Positions 12,559 through 25,100 of a DNA stretch of 64,000 nt are shown here, in pieces (the stretch's first letter is position 1; each line of letters opens with the position of its first letter). This DNA comes from Telopea speciosissima. Its lineage: Eukaryota > Streptophyta > Magnoliopsida > Proteales > Proteaceae. The position numbers and the translations under genes were made by a program. The stretch spans positions 59,718,970 through 59,782,969 of the forward strand of contig NC_057925.1 of assembly GCF_018873765.1 (NCBI RefSeq), written 5' to 3'. Below the pieces are notes generated by a model. It was not told the DNA's origin. It worked only from the letters and a program-made list of their open reading frames with translations, and ran no database searches.

Positions 12559-12858
12559 CAAAATATAAAGCTACCTCAGATTTGGCTTTAAAACTAAGAA
12601 TAGGGCAGCTTCTTATGGCTTAGGGGCCCAGGCCTATAGCAACCCACATTCTTGTTGTCATGGGTTTGTATGAGCCAAAATTTGGGCTTGGACTTGGTTG
12701 GATTGGCCCAATAAAAAGCCCTATTAATTTCCTAGACTAGCATCTCGCAACATTATATATAATCATCAAAAGTTAAAGGATCACAGTCTTATTAATAATA
12801 CTTCAGTAATAACCCTAAATAGTAAGTATAATATTATACACCAAAGATTATTATTTTT

Positions 12859-12900
12859 TTGTCCCTTTAATGGTTGAACAGATCAAAGCTAGTAATATAT
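12859..12900 (-). pseudogene. Residual 3' tip of an SDR gene
   Basis: About 35 bases resemble the extreme C-terminal end of the SDR genes (compare GTTGAACAGATCAAAGCTAG with GTTGAACATACCAAAGCTGG at 14863). Coupled with the matching flank before it, this marks the site of a further, almost completely deleted SDR copy. Confidence 0.5.
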
Positions 12901-14690
12901 TCAGACTGTTTATTATTTGTATGATGATGAGATTTTGACTTTTCATGGGTAGGGAGGTAAGGCTTCCTCCACCCTTGCGTGTATTTTCTCTACTTTATCA
13001 CAGCTACTATTTTCTCTCTTTCACCCAAGCATCATATATAAGAAGGGCTCCGCCAAGTACATACCACAATGAAGTATGGTAATTGAGGAACTTATTTCAC
13101 TAAAATAAAGGAAAAGGGATCTACACACTAATGTCCTGTAATGAAATCTTACACTATAGCATTTTTACAACCGTTGTAGACTTGTGGTAGACACAATGGT
13201 GGTGGATTAAAATTCTCTACAATGCAGGCATCTTGCAGTGCGGGCCTGAGAGCTTGACACATGGAAGAAGCTTCATCAAATGGTACGAGCTCGAGGTAAG
13301 GCAATTTATTTTTTCTCTCTTTCTTCTCGAGCTTGGCACCGTTTGATGAAACTTCTTCCACCTATCGAGCTCTCACACCTGCACTACAGTGCACCGCAAG
13401 AATAAGACATTGCAGAGGATTTTTTTTTTTTTTTTTCCAATGATGATTGGTATGGTGACATAAGTGGTGATACAGGGGAAGAAGCCGTTGGTCGCATCTC
13501 GTGGTTAGAGTTGGTGCTAAAAGGAATAGGTGTAGTGTAGTAAGTGTTGGTGTAGTGGATCATGGGTGCTGTAGGATAGAGGTAACGAACGGTTCAGATG
13601 CTTCCCTTACTATCAGACGATCAATAAAGTGTTGGTCTGTTAAATTCCTTTTATATCCTTCCTTTATATCCCACTGGTGTGTACATCATTTTCCCTTTTA
13701 TAATTCTCAACAGTACTCTTCTTAACAATATAATATATTTTTTTTTTTGAAAAATCACTGCTGGTCAGTTGTGTGGCCCCTGCCCAGACACAAGAGTGTG
13801 AATTCACAACAACGCCCCTTTAAAACAAAAAATTCTACCCATGTTGATGTCTTTATACACGGTGCAAGGGCTATACAACCAGACAAAGCTCTTTTGTCCT
13901 TTCATTTTTTTTAAATAAGGTATTATAAAAATAAAAATATTTTACAGAACAAAACTTTCATGTAAAATAATAGGGAAAAAGAATGCTACCTGGACATGTG
14001 TGGTGTGCTGCCCTTGCGCCTAGCTACAGGGGCATGCATAATGACCATCGTGTCCTCATTAAAAGATGGAGTTTCTCAAGGGCACAATGCTCATTCTGTG
14101 CACCCGTGTCTATGCGCAAGGCCGCGCATAATGCGGAATAATTATCACTTCCAATTCGCGGGTACCTCCAATTCCTCTAATAGGGGGGAGTGGACCCCAC
14201 CTTAGATAGTGTTTTCGAACAGAGGGTAGGGTGGTCATTCTTGCCCCCATGTGAGAAATTGGAGGAAATGGAGGGGACAGCAAATTGGAGGGGATAACGT
14301 TTCCACAATGCGCACCTAGATAAGTAGCGTTCTGCAAAATATTATTTGCAGAAAAAATACAAACCATACATGTCTCAATGCTTGGGTTCGAACATGCAAA
14401 CCAAGTTTTTTTTTCCACGCTAATTAATAGCCATAAATTCTTACCAAAAAAAAAAAGACCATAAATCTCCAGCTCAATGGGTTTCGTACAAGCATACCAA
14501 GTCTTTTTCCCGGCCTAATTAATGACCGTAAATCTCCAACTGCTAGCTTTCTATGAGGCATTACACCGAGCATGGATCGGGCTGGGCGGATGACATGCAC
14601 CCGAAAGACAGTTCGCAGCCGTTCGAGACCGAATCATGTCCTTTTATAAGTACTGTCTAAGGCCTGGCCTCTAGGCCCACTCGCATAAAA
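12901..14690. other. Non-coding intergenic stretch with MITEs
   Basis: No gene is supported. It contains the foldback MITE at 13203-13420, T-rich tracts, and GCGCAAGGC/CTATGCGCAAGGCC-type segments near 14010-14130 that resemble the TGTTCTCTGTGC MITE family only loosely. The last 50 bases pass into the SDR 3' flank. Confidence 0.45.
13203..13420. mobile_element. Foldback MITE, GAGAGCTCGACATGTGG family (copy 1)
   Basis: Two inverted arms of about 80 bp meet around a T-rich centre. The left arm contains CAGTGCGGGCCTGAGAGC and GGAAGAAG, and the right arm holds the complement. Two relatives occur at 37365-37600 (full) and 58349-58436 (left arm only). The last two occupy equivalent positions downstream of the two CHY1 copies, so that insertion predates their duplication. 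Confidence 0.7.
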
Positions 14691-14849
14691 TCCACAGGTA
14701 AACCAAAATTTGGGCATGGGCTTGGTTGGTTGCAGGATTATAATCATAAAAACAGTCTTATTAACAATTCATAGTCATTAACAAAACATCATTAATAACC
14801 CTAAGCACTACATCATATATAGATAATACAACAAAGAAAGACATTTCTT

Positions 14850-16046
14850 TCACTGGTTGTTGAACATACCAAAGCTGGTATTTGCAACGGTGAAGCCTCC
14901 GTCAATAACAAAGTTATGGCCACTAACACATCTTGACTCATCGCTCCCAAAATAAAGTGCAGCCTCAGCAATATCTTGTTCACCCAGGTTAACTCCTTTG
15001 AGACACGCCAACCCTTCTACACTCTTTTCTATCATATCATCTTCATACTTCTTCAAGAAATTCTTAACAAAAGGTGATGCGATCGCGAATGCTGAGACAC
15101 AATTAACCCTAATCCCAAGCCGACCCAGTTCCGCAGCTGCATTCTTAGTGAGACCTACTACTGCATGCTTGGAAGCTACATAAGCATGAGTGGCTATACC
15201 TCCCACGATTGAACTCACACTCCCATTGTTAATGATGCTGCCTTGTTTCGCCGGTAACATGACACGAGCTGCGTGTTTGGTGCCTAAGAACACACCGGTG
15301 ACATTGACGTCGAGGACCCTTTCGAAATCGGATTTTTGGTTGTCCACAATTCTTACCTTAGGTGGATCAATGGTCCCGGCATTGTTGAACATTATGTCAA
15401 GTTTTCCAAATCTTGAAACAGCCTCTTCTACTGCGTTCTTCACATCATCTTCTTTGGTGACATCGCAATGCACGAATAACGACATCTCTGCCCCAATTTC
15501 TTCACACACGGATTGACCCAAATCATCTTGGATGTCGGCAATCACTACCCTACAACCATGCAGGGTGAAGAGTTTGGCAGTAGCTTTACCGATGCCCGCA
15601 GCACCACCAGTGATCACTGCAACCTTACCCTCTAGTCTGTCAATTAATTAATGGTTCTGATCATCATCATCATCATCATCATCATCAATTTATTGGAAAT
15701 GAAAAAGAAAAAAATATACACAAACTAAGGTGTTATAATTTTCGACAAAGAAATTAAAGTTTCTTAATTAGTTGATCCTACTAGCTAGGAAAACCCCAGA
15801 ATGAATCATCTGCACACATACATGTGATCGAGAGGCAATCACATGTCCCATTTTTATCATTTACAAAGACGACCAAGAGGGGTATTTAAGAAAACAAAAG
15901 GGACATGTGACTACCTCTCACATGTACGTGCAGAGGAACTGAACTCAAAAAAAAACCAGCCTCATTTCTTTTGTAACAACATCGAGGGATCCCAACTATA
16001 TATTGCCATTCTTTACCGGCAAAAACCTAGAAATGAAAGACAACAT

Positions 16047-16079
<33 letters not shown>

Positions 16080-16117
16080 CTCTTTCCCATAGAATTAAGA
16101 AGATTGTCAGAACTCAT
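14850..16117 (-). CDS. Short-chain dehydrogenase/reductase (SDR110C-type), complete, two exons
   Basis: Spliced product of 274 residues from complement(14850..15636, 16080..16117). Exon 1 codes for MSSDNLLNSMGK and two bases of Arg. The donor is AG|GT and the acceptor GACAG|A, giving the in-frame join GKRLEGKVAV. An early short exon is usual for plant SDRs of the ABA2/secoisolariciresinol-dehydrogenase type. All family motifs are present: TGGAAGIG cofactor loop, IADIQDD (Asp, so NAD(H) is likely), NNAG, Ser in NGSVSS, YVASK catalytic pair and C-terminal DGGFTVANTSF. One oddity is VSAFAIASP, where family members usually have VSPF. It oxidises or reduces an alcohol/ketone in specialised metabolism; the substrate cannot be read. 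It faces the PGIP copies upstream. Confidence 0.88.
15637..16079 (-). other. Single intron of the SDR gene, with GA microsatellite
   Basis: A 443-bp GT-AG intron. Its 5' side (plus coordinates 16053-16077) is a pure GA repeat lying directly next to the donor, and an ATC repeat (about 15661-15686) lies near the acceptor. In the 43-kb copy both microsatellites are shorter, while the rest is almost identical. Confidence 0.8.
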
Positions 16118-16218
16118 GGTGAAACTTGGACAGTGGGTTCACAAGAGATTGGTTTGGTTAGTTAGATCTTTGTTGATCTTCTTCTAAACCTGTATCTCAT
16201 ATCGGGACTGAAAGCAAG

Positions 16219-16228
16219 TATATATAAC
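16219..16228 (-). promoter_or_regulatory. TATA box of the SDR gene
   Basis: Minus-strand GTTATATATA about 100 bp before the ATG at 16117. It is conserved in the 43-kb copy. CA and GA repeats lie just upstream (16240-16262, 16352-16386). Confidence 0.6.
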
Positions 16229-16352
16229 CCCCCACCAACACACACACACACACACACACACAGCCTCGATCTATATGACTCTATCTGAGATTCTCTCATG
16301 TCTTAAGGAAATGCATGTGATCCATGGCTTCCCAACGCTCCCTACGCACACA

Positions 16353-16388
<36 letters not shown>

Positions 16389-17235
16389 TGGTCCCAACAA
16401 ATGTAAGATAGAGATGAGGATGTAGGGACCATACCCAATGGATGGTGGGAGAATAGGAGATCGACTCTGGTGGTTAAGTGTGGAAAAAATCTGAATTCGA
16501 TAGAAAGACTATCGAATTAATAAAAAAAGACAAACGCATTATTGAAAGAAATCTGCATTATCACGTTGACTCTTTATTTTTTTGGTAGAAGCATTATCAC
16601 GTTAACTATGAGGTGTGTAACATGCTAACCGTGATTTAAAAACTTCCTAATCCATATTTAATACAACTTCTAATTATAACCACTAGTGAAATTTAACATC
16701 CCGACAAAACAAAGGTTGTTCTATTAAAAAAAAAAAAAAAAAACAAAACAAAGGTTGTCGGCTATCAAACATAAATATAGAAGACCCTGGCCAATTGATT
16801 TTGCTTTTCTACCCAAAAAAGATATAAAAGCAAATGTCCAAATCCGGGATGATAAGGAAACTACTACTTTACGATTATCTTGATTAAACCACTGCTTTAA
16901 CTGTTACGCGTGTGTGAGGGGAGGTGAATGTTCACGTACGTGAGCATACGTGAATGATTCACAACTGTTCAACTGAAACATTCTCACAAAATAGATTCAA
17001 TCTGAATGACCGTAAGTTGTTCACATACATGAATATTCCCCGCATGTGTTGGGTTAAGACATTAATAAGTATTTATTTAATAGGAGAATGTTTTCTGTGC
17101 CGCAGCATAGCCTGCGCCCAGACACTTGGATCTACCACTCAGGGGGCAAGATAGTCATTGCACCAAACCCATGTGCTTGAGCCTAGCTTACACAGCGGCA
17201 CAGAGAACAGCACCCCTTATTTAATATCCAAGAAC
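16229..17235. other. SDR upstream region, between SDR and the CACTA insertion
   Basis: Non-coding. It includes CA and GA microsatellites, the empty target of the copia element (TGAAA at 16543-16547, occupied in the 43-kb block) and a MITE at 17089-17209. Compared with the sister block, identity is very high before about 16540 and clearly lower after it. Confidence 0.6.
17089..17209. mobile_element. Short foldback MITE, TGTTCTCTGTGC family (copy 1)
   Basis: The ends read TGTTTTCTGTGCCGC and, inverted, TGTTCTCTGTGCCGC. The interior holds the GCGCCCAGACACTTGG-type phrase in inverted form. Four copies are visible (also 49988, 53358, 57535). This copy and the one at 49988 are at equivalent places in the two sister blocks. 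Confidence 0.75.
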
Positions 17236-17880
17236 CACTACAACAAAAAAGGGTATTAGTGACGCTTTTTAGAGACGAAAAAATATTTTTGTCCCTAATA
17301 AAAATTAATAGCGACGGTAATGTAATTTCCATCCCAAACAATAGAAAAGATTAGTTATCTTGGGACGGACAAGATATCCGTCCCATAAAATGTGTACTAG
17401 GGACGGATTTTATTATTCGTCTCGAATAAAACATATATTTGCGTTGGAAAACCATCTCCGTCCCTATAAACCAAGTACATAATTGGGACAGATAACTTCT
17501 CCGTCCCAAAAAAATTCAATAGAAATGGATATCTTGTCCGTGCCATGTATAGGTTAGCTTGGGTAAGTTAGAGATGGAACGTTCCGTCCCTACTATTACA
17601 GTTTTATTTGAGACGGAAAGTTTCTGTCTCCACAACAACAAATTTATTTGAGACGAAGCTAATTTTGTCCCTATAATAATAATTTTATTTGTGACACCTA
17701 TTATTCCGTCTCTATTAAAAACATATTGTTGGGACGTTGAAATTTCCGTCCCTATTATAAACATTTCGTTAGGACGGTCCAAATTTCCATCCTTATTATA
17801 AACCTTTTCTTTGGGACAAAACATATTCTGTCTCTATTATAAAATTTTTTGTTTGGGACAGTAAGTGTTCTGTCTCAAAA
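17236..17880. repeat. Left subterminal repeats of the CACTA element
   Basis: Alternating direct and inverted copies of GGGACGGA/TCCGTCCC at intervals of about 50-60 bp, for example near 17355-17385, 17400-17440, 17455-17505 and 17700-17765. In En/Spm such repeats bind the TNPA-type protein. Confidence 0.85.
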
Positions 17881-20800
17881 ATAAGATTTTGCTTCCCAAT
17901 ACCCACACCAACCTTTTGCCCACTTTTTGATAGCATACGCGTGAATAGGATTGTCAATAGTCTATTCGGGCTGGATGACTTTCGGTGTCGGAATGAGTGA
18001 GACCAAAACCAAACCGTTAAGAGACATAAGTTTTCGGTCAAGATACAATTTCTGTTAATTTCGGTTTTTTCAATATTTGGTTAATATATTTTCGAGTTTG
18101 AACCATAATGATATCTTACATTCATAACTTGCATATAGTGAGAAAGTATTCGATAAATACATTTTAATTCACTTGAATAGGAAAATTGATTTGATGTTCA
18201 TATTATACAAATCAATTTTCATATTCATAACCTTATTGATTTGTAACACTTTTCCTTATAATAAAAAATGTACTCACATGTCAGCATTTAAGGGTGTCAA
18301 AACCAAACCGAACCATTTAACACCCTTAAATATACATAAATTAATGTGCCAAAATCAAATAGATACCATTTATTGAAACCAAACCAAACCATTTAAAACC
18401 GGAACCTTAAAACCATTTAATAAATGGTTTGCTTATGGTTTCAAAATTGAGACCGTTTAATTAAATGATTTAAACTGATTTGGACCCTTTTAACTGAATC
18501 CAGACCGTTTAACACCCTTAAACTCATGGGAGTGTTGGCCTAGGCCACACTTCTTGATAGAGTTCTTCCCCCTCTCCCCCCCCAAATACTTATTGGGTAA
18601 TAGATCTCTACTTGGTCGCATGGTCTCTAAAGCGGTTGGGCCAATGGGGGAGCACGTCTGAGTATCATCAAGGGGGCAAAGGTGTCATTTCACGGTTTCC
18701 TGTGAGAGGGCGTAGGAAACACCCCCAAGTGGAGATCTTTTTTCCCTTAGTTATATTAGGGAAAAAGATCCCTGCTTGGTGCCCCCATACACCCTCTCAT
18801 AAGACACCGTGAAAATGACGCTCTTACCAGGGAAATGAAACCGAACCCCGAGTGGGCACCGTTAGAGATATCCAAAATAATCCACTCAATTAAAAATCAC
18901 AGAAAAACCAACTAAAAAAAAAGAAAAGTTTTTGGGTTTAGACGTCAGAATAAAAAGGACAATCTAAAGATATGGATTATTGCCTAGGGGGGAGGCGGTC
19001 CAGGGATGAACGGATGGTGAAAACCGATCTTGGCCCCGGAACCCCGACACCCACCCCCTCTTACCCTTTTTGGTAGATACCCATGTATACTCTACCATTA
19101 GCCCAGATGCTGGTATAGGGACCATGCAACCAAGTAGCAATCTCCTGCCCTTTATATTATTTTATTTTTTTTGGATTACGCGGTAATTGGTTTTATGCGG
19201 GCGGGAATGGTTTTTATTTTTCATTCCCGCTATTCTGTGAAAAACCCTTCCTCATCCACATCTACACTTCTGCGTGAGAAGTGTAGAACCCTAACATATG
19301 AAACACCCTCTGTTTCCTATCGCTCTCCCTCACTCTCTCTTTCGAAATCCCTACCTCTCTCTAATGATTCTCGCTCTCTGAACTCAGCACAGAAATCTCA
19401 AGCTCTTTCTCGTTTCACTCTCTCTCTTGAAATCCCCTGTCTCTCTTTAATCACTCTCCCTTTCAAACTCTCTCTCTCTCTCTCTCTCTCTCATGAACGT
19501 TAACAATGTGGTCTTCTTCTAACATCTGATTTGCATCATTATCGTTGGAAGCAAGCATAGATAAGAGGACAAACAGAGCTGCGATATCATCATCTGGGTT
19601 CTAAACACAGTTCCAATCCCTTATCTCTGTTGCTGGTGAGTTTCTCTCTCTCTCTCTCTCTCTCTGGTTTGATGCTTTAATGTTGGAGAATAACTTGATA
19701 AACTTTTTTGTGTTAGTGAAGAGTGTAGAGCGGTCTTGCTTGTGCATAAGCAATTTAAAGTGAAATAAATTACCTCTGATTCGTTATCCAATCTCAACTT
19801 GTTAACCAGATATTTCATCAGCAATCGAACTGTCATTATGCCATCCCTATTGGATTCCCCCAAAAAAATAATAATAATAGAACATCGTAGTTAATATTCC
19901 CAAGATAATAGACCACTACAATGATATAACCTTCTTTGGTCATGGAAAATCTGCCTGCCATGAAAAAATAGTCTCTTTGCTGCCATCTGTTTGAGGGGAG
20001 CAATGGTGATGCAGATTTCCAGTGATATAAATAAGAGAAAGATGGCATGCGGTTTTGATCCAAACCTGACCCATGGTTCAAGTTCTGGATCAATCAAACT
20101 TCTCCAAATCATGGACTAGCTTTTAGCAGTTTATTTCCTTCATTTTATTACTGTTTAAGTTGTTTGGATAGATTAGAATACCACTTATAAATTCCAGATC
20201 TGTTTTTAAGTCTATGTCAGTTATTTATTCAGTTTAGAATTCCGCCCTTTTAAGTCCATGATAGGAAGAAATTCCTTTTTTAAGTTGGGTTTTTATTTCT
20301 TTTATTATTACATTATTTGGTCAGTTAGGGACTCTCCTCTTAGCCTGTGCAAGGGAAGCAGTTACCTAATCAAGTTAGGGTTGTTATAAGGTAATTGAGC
20401 CAAGTTAGAAAATTTTCCAAAGACTATTGGTTGATGGAGGACTTTTAGTGTGTCTGAACTGTCTTTCTAAGTTTTAAAGAAATATTTTAAGGCTTAACAG
20501 CTCCCAATGATTTGACTAATGGAATTTTGACTTCAGCGTACCAATTCTGTGGTGATTCAGAATATTTCTGTTGTGGCGATTCCAGGGAGGCCTTGGTGGT
20601 GATTCTAAGGTTGTGTTTCAGGTGGGATGCCTGAATACTTATCCTCTTCTTCTCTTAATTATGTTTTCTTTATTTAGTTACTATTCTGTTTACTAAAGTT
20701 CTACCTTCTTCCTGAAATTTCTTTTTCTGGTTATTAACTGTATGTTCTGATTTGATTTCAGTTTTGAAAACTTTTAAATTTCTGGTTGAACCCAAGAGTC

Positions 20801-22178
20801 CTTCTAGTCAACTTGTTAAAATCTCTATTTTTTTTTCTATTTGTTTTTAGTATTTTGGTTCTGTCATTTGGCTTAATTCTCTGCTAAATCAACTCTTATA
20901 TCCATACATAATAATCTGGTTTAATGATTGAAAATACTGTGGTTGTTTTAGTGTCTGGTCTGGATTTTTAGTTTCCTAACCTCAGTAGGAAACCACCATA
21001 ACTTGCAATCTGACCTTCATATTCAGATTTTGTTCTCAGAACCATTCCTCCTGTTGAACAGGCTACTCAATTTAAATTTTAGTCACATTAGACCTGTTTG
21101 AATGCATTATTGATTTTCTTTCATTACTTTTTGGTTCTTCAATTCCTGCAATTCTTGTTTTCTATGGGATTTCTGAATTCTTAAGCCTTAGGTGATTTAC
21201 CACCCAATTAAATATAGTTACTATAGACATGCAAATGACAAAATAACTTCTTGGTGAGTTTTCCTACAACTATACTGTGACTTGCACTCTGTTTTCTTTT
21301 TCCTCAGTTCTTTTAGTTATGAATAACTGAGTTTTATTGTGAAAGAGAAAGGTGAGTAGAAACACACTACAACAGCCTTCTGAAATCAAGCAATTCATCA
21401 CCTTCTCCCACATAAATTGGGGCATTGCAATGAATATGATCAAGATGGTGCATCCTGGACAGATATACCCCTCCAATTCTACTGGCATGCTGGCCAACCA
21501 CTGGAATATCTACAAATTGGGATAGCATCATATGTTAGTTAACCAAATTTATATGTTATTAGATTTACAAATAACATAACACTGGAATATCTGCAAATTG
21601 GGTCATGTGGGTCATGACCTGTAGTATAGTGACCCACATTTATATGGTTTGCTTAACTCCATACCATCTCCATTATGTTCTTTGTGTTAAATATCTCTTT
21701 AGAGTTTGCTGCTATTTGTTTCCCCACCTGAATCTGTGGAATGTCGCTGGCCATTTTCATATCTAAAACAGAGCAATCATTTTCTGTTTCATATTTATAG
21801 GCTGCCCAGATTTGCTGCAGTTCTTCTAGTTGTTTACTTTGTATTTTCATGGAAGCTCCAGTGGGACCACTGAAGAAATTCAGTCTAAATTGAAAATCAA
21901 GTCATATATCCCAATTTAGATTGAACCCATGTCGTCATTATGCTTCCAACCCTTTTACCTTAAGCCAGAATTTTCAATTTAGATTCTGGTTCCAAGTATG
22001 TTCCCAGACTTTGTGATCTTCAGGACCCCATTCTAGGCTGTGGACCCCATCAATTTAATACCTTGATCTTCGTATGATCATTTTTTAAGTGATCGTATAT
22101 TCTGTATTAATATGTATTATCTGCATTATGTCTCTTTAAAATTTTAACTTTTGCCTTTTTCAGTTACAGTTAATAGCT
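17881..22178. other. CACTA internal region before the transposase
   Basis: No coding sequence is supported over this 4.3 kb. It holds an AACCAAACCATTTAA-rich MITE-like patch (18290-18510), a GC-rich foldback-like patch (18590-18860) with GGTGCCCCC motifs, CT microsatellites (19467-19491, 19645-19663) and long AT-rich sequence. It probably includes the untranslated leader and 5' introns of the transposase gene, but I cannot place splice sites. Confidence 0.4.
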
Positions 22179-25100
22179 ATGTCTAGAAGTTGGATTGATA
22201 ACTCAAGGGAACCATCTTTTAGGGTATCTACACTATACATACAGGAGGTCAACAATTTTCTAGACTATGCATTTTCTAATGCAGCTATAGGGGATGAGAT
22301 CTTATGCCCATGTGTAAAGTGCATAAATCAATTATGGAAGACTCGAGACGAAGTCTTTGAACATCTGATATGTGATGGATTTTTAAGGAGTTATACAATT
22401 TGGAGTTTCCATGGGGAAGACGTATCTTCACACACACCTCCCCTTGTAAGTCCTATCCTACATGATGAAGGTGATATGGATGATGGAACACGTAACATGT
22501 TATCTGAGATGTGGAGAAGAAATGTACATGAAGGACATGGGGATGGTGCCACCAGTGAACATACAAAGGGGCGGAGTGTCGAGCCAGAGAAGTTTGATCA
22601 GTTGTTGGAAGATGCAGAGAAGGAGTTGTATCCAGGAAGCATTAAATTTACCAAGTTGTCATTCCTTATTCGGCTTTATCATATAAAATGCCTATGTAAG
22701 TTGAGCGACAAAGCATTCTCAATGTTGCTTGACTTATTGAAAGAGGCATTTCCTAGCCGAATTCATTGCCGAAAACTTTGTACGAAGCAAAAAAGATTGT
22801 AAAGGATTTGGGACTCACTTACAATAAGATTGATGCCTGTAAAAATGATTGTATGTTGTATTGGAAAGAGGCAGCCAATGCTAAGTTTTGTTACAAATGT
22901 GGCACATCAAGATATACATCAGAGGACAAAAAAATCCCGATTAAGATATTACGTCATTTCCCTTTGATTCCAAGGTTGCAAAGGTTATACATGTCGTCCA
23001 AAATCGCATCTAATATGCGATGGCATCAAGAACAACGTACAGATGACAAGAGGTTATGACACCCAGCTGACTCTAAAGCTTGGAAGGATTTCGATAAGCG
23101 GCATCCAACTTTCAGTGAGGACCCTCGTAATGTAAGGCTTGGGCTCGCAAGTGACGGATTCAATCCGTTCAAGACAATGACCACAGATCATAGTACATGG
23201 CCTGTTGTGGTGATGCCATACAATTTGCCACCATGGATGTGTATGAAGCAACCCTTCTTCATTCTTACATTGCTTATCTCTGGCCCACGACAACCTGGGA
23301 ATGATATAGATATATATTTACAACCTTTGATAGATGAGCTAAAAACATTGTGGGACACTGGGGTTGAGACTTATGATGCATATAAGGATGAGTCATTTAA
23401 GATGCATGCATGCTTGTTATGGACCATCAACGATTTTCTGGCATATGCTAACCTCTTAGGTTGGAGCACGAAAGGTGGTTTGGCTTGTCCTTATTGCAAC
23501 AAGCATACTTCATCCCGTTGGCTGAAATATGGAAGAAAGTATTGTTACTTAGGCCATTGCCGATTCCTTCTCAGAAATCATAAATTTTGGAGTGATAAAA
23601 GATCTTTTGATGGTCATAAAGAACATAGAGTCCAACCGGAGCCACCTTCCGAATATGATGTGTTAGAACAATTGTATGGTGTTGAATTTCCTCCATTTGG
23701 AAAGGATGATAATATCAAAAACAAAGGAAAAAAGGAAAAGGGGAATACAACAGCTAGAGACCCCACTTAATTGGAAGAAGAAGAGTATATTTTTTTATTT
23801 GCCTTATTGGAGAGATAATCTAGTCCATCACAATTTAGACGTGATGCATATTGAGAAGAATGTGTGTGATAGTATCATTGGCACATTGTTGGATGTGAAA
23901 GATAAAACAAAGGATAAATTGAATACACGTCTTGATTTGAAAGAAAGGAACATACGAGTAGATCTTCAACCAAAAATTATTGAAGGTAAGAATAAAGTGA
24001 TATTACCCCCTATATGCTACACACTATCTAACAAAGACAAGGAGGTCTTCTGCACAGTTGTGAAGAGTGTGAAGGTTCCAGATAGTTATGCTAGTAATAT
24101 CTCACGGTGTGTGAAAGTCAAAGAACGAATTATGTCAGGAATGAAGAGTCATGACTATCACATTATGATCCATCAACTTCTTCCAGTGGCTATACGTAAT
24201 GTTTTGTCGAGAAATGTTAGATCAATATTAATAGAATTATGTGGGTTCTTTCGAGAATTGTGTAGTAAACTTAGTACAGAGGAGGACTTCAAGAGACTTG
24301 AAGAAAATGTTGTTGTAACACTTTGCAATTTGGAAAGGATTTTTTCACCTGGATTCTTTGATGTAATGGTGCATTTGATCATTCATTTAGCATTCGAGGC
24401 GAGATTGGCGGGTCCAGTACAATACCATTGGATGTATCCAATTGAAAGGTTAGTGCTTAGTACTTTGATGAATAAATTACTTGTTTAGGTACTATTTATT
24501 AATTAAAACCAATTACAATGGGATGACACTTTCTGTAATATGTTGTATCTTTGTAGATTCCTCAAACACCTTAAGGACCATGCCCACAATTCTAGTCGCC
24601 CAGAGGGATCAATAGCAAAAGGATACCTTGCGGATGAATGCTTAACTTTTTGTTCTCGATACTTCGAAGGTGTGGAAACAAGGTTACATCAGCTTATTAG
24701 GAATGTGGGGTCAATTGAAGTGGAAGATCCAATCTCTATATTCTCAAACATAGGTAAGCTGCTAGGAAAGTGTGAGATGTTCCGACTAGACATGACAGAA
24801 AGGAACCAAGCACATTGATATGTGTTGCTCCATTATGATGGAATAGAAGGATATCGTAAGTAAGTATTAAATATAAATTATTCAAGTTTTAGTCTTTATG
24901 GGTTTATTTTATAGCAACATTGTGTAATATTTTTCTCTCTCCAATTTTAGACTCCACCGCGAAGAAATTCAAAGGGAGTTAGGTCGTAGGACTCGCTCAG
25001 ATAAAGTTAATGATATCCATCTTAAGAAGTTTCCGAAATGGTTCAATGAGCATGTAAGTTTAGCACTTCAATAAATTTGGAGCTTTGCACTTGGTCATGC

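Larger units (their letters stand above)
11022..12858. other. PGIP 3' flank and SDR 3' flank, third block copy
   Basis: It aligns with 6150-7205 and 640-2590 once the hAT-like element (11814-12558) and the MITE (11612-11746) are set aside. The part at 12570-12860 is the SDR 3' flank. No gene of its own. Confidence 0.6.

Noticed and set aside
14110..14418. Minus-strand 102-codon frame in the 13-14.6 kb gap
   Set aside because: Low-complexity, no family features, no splice signals or conserved counterpart in sister blocks.
15190..15516. Plus-strand 108-codon frame over the SDR gene (also 43301-43627)
   Set aside because: It is antisense to the SDR coding exon. Its openness follows from the codon pattern of the true frame.
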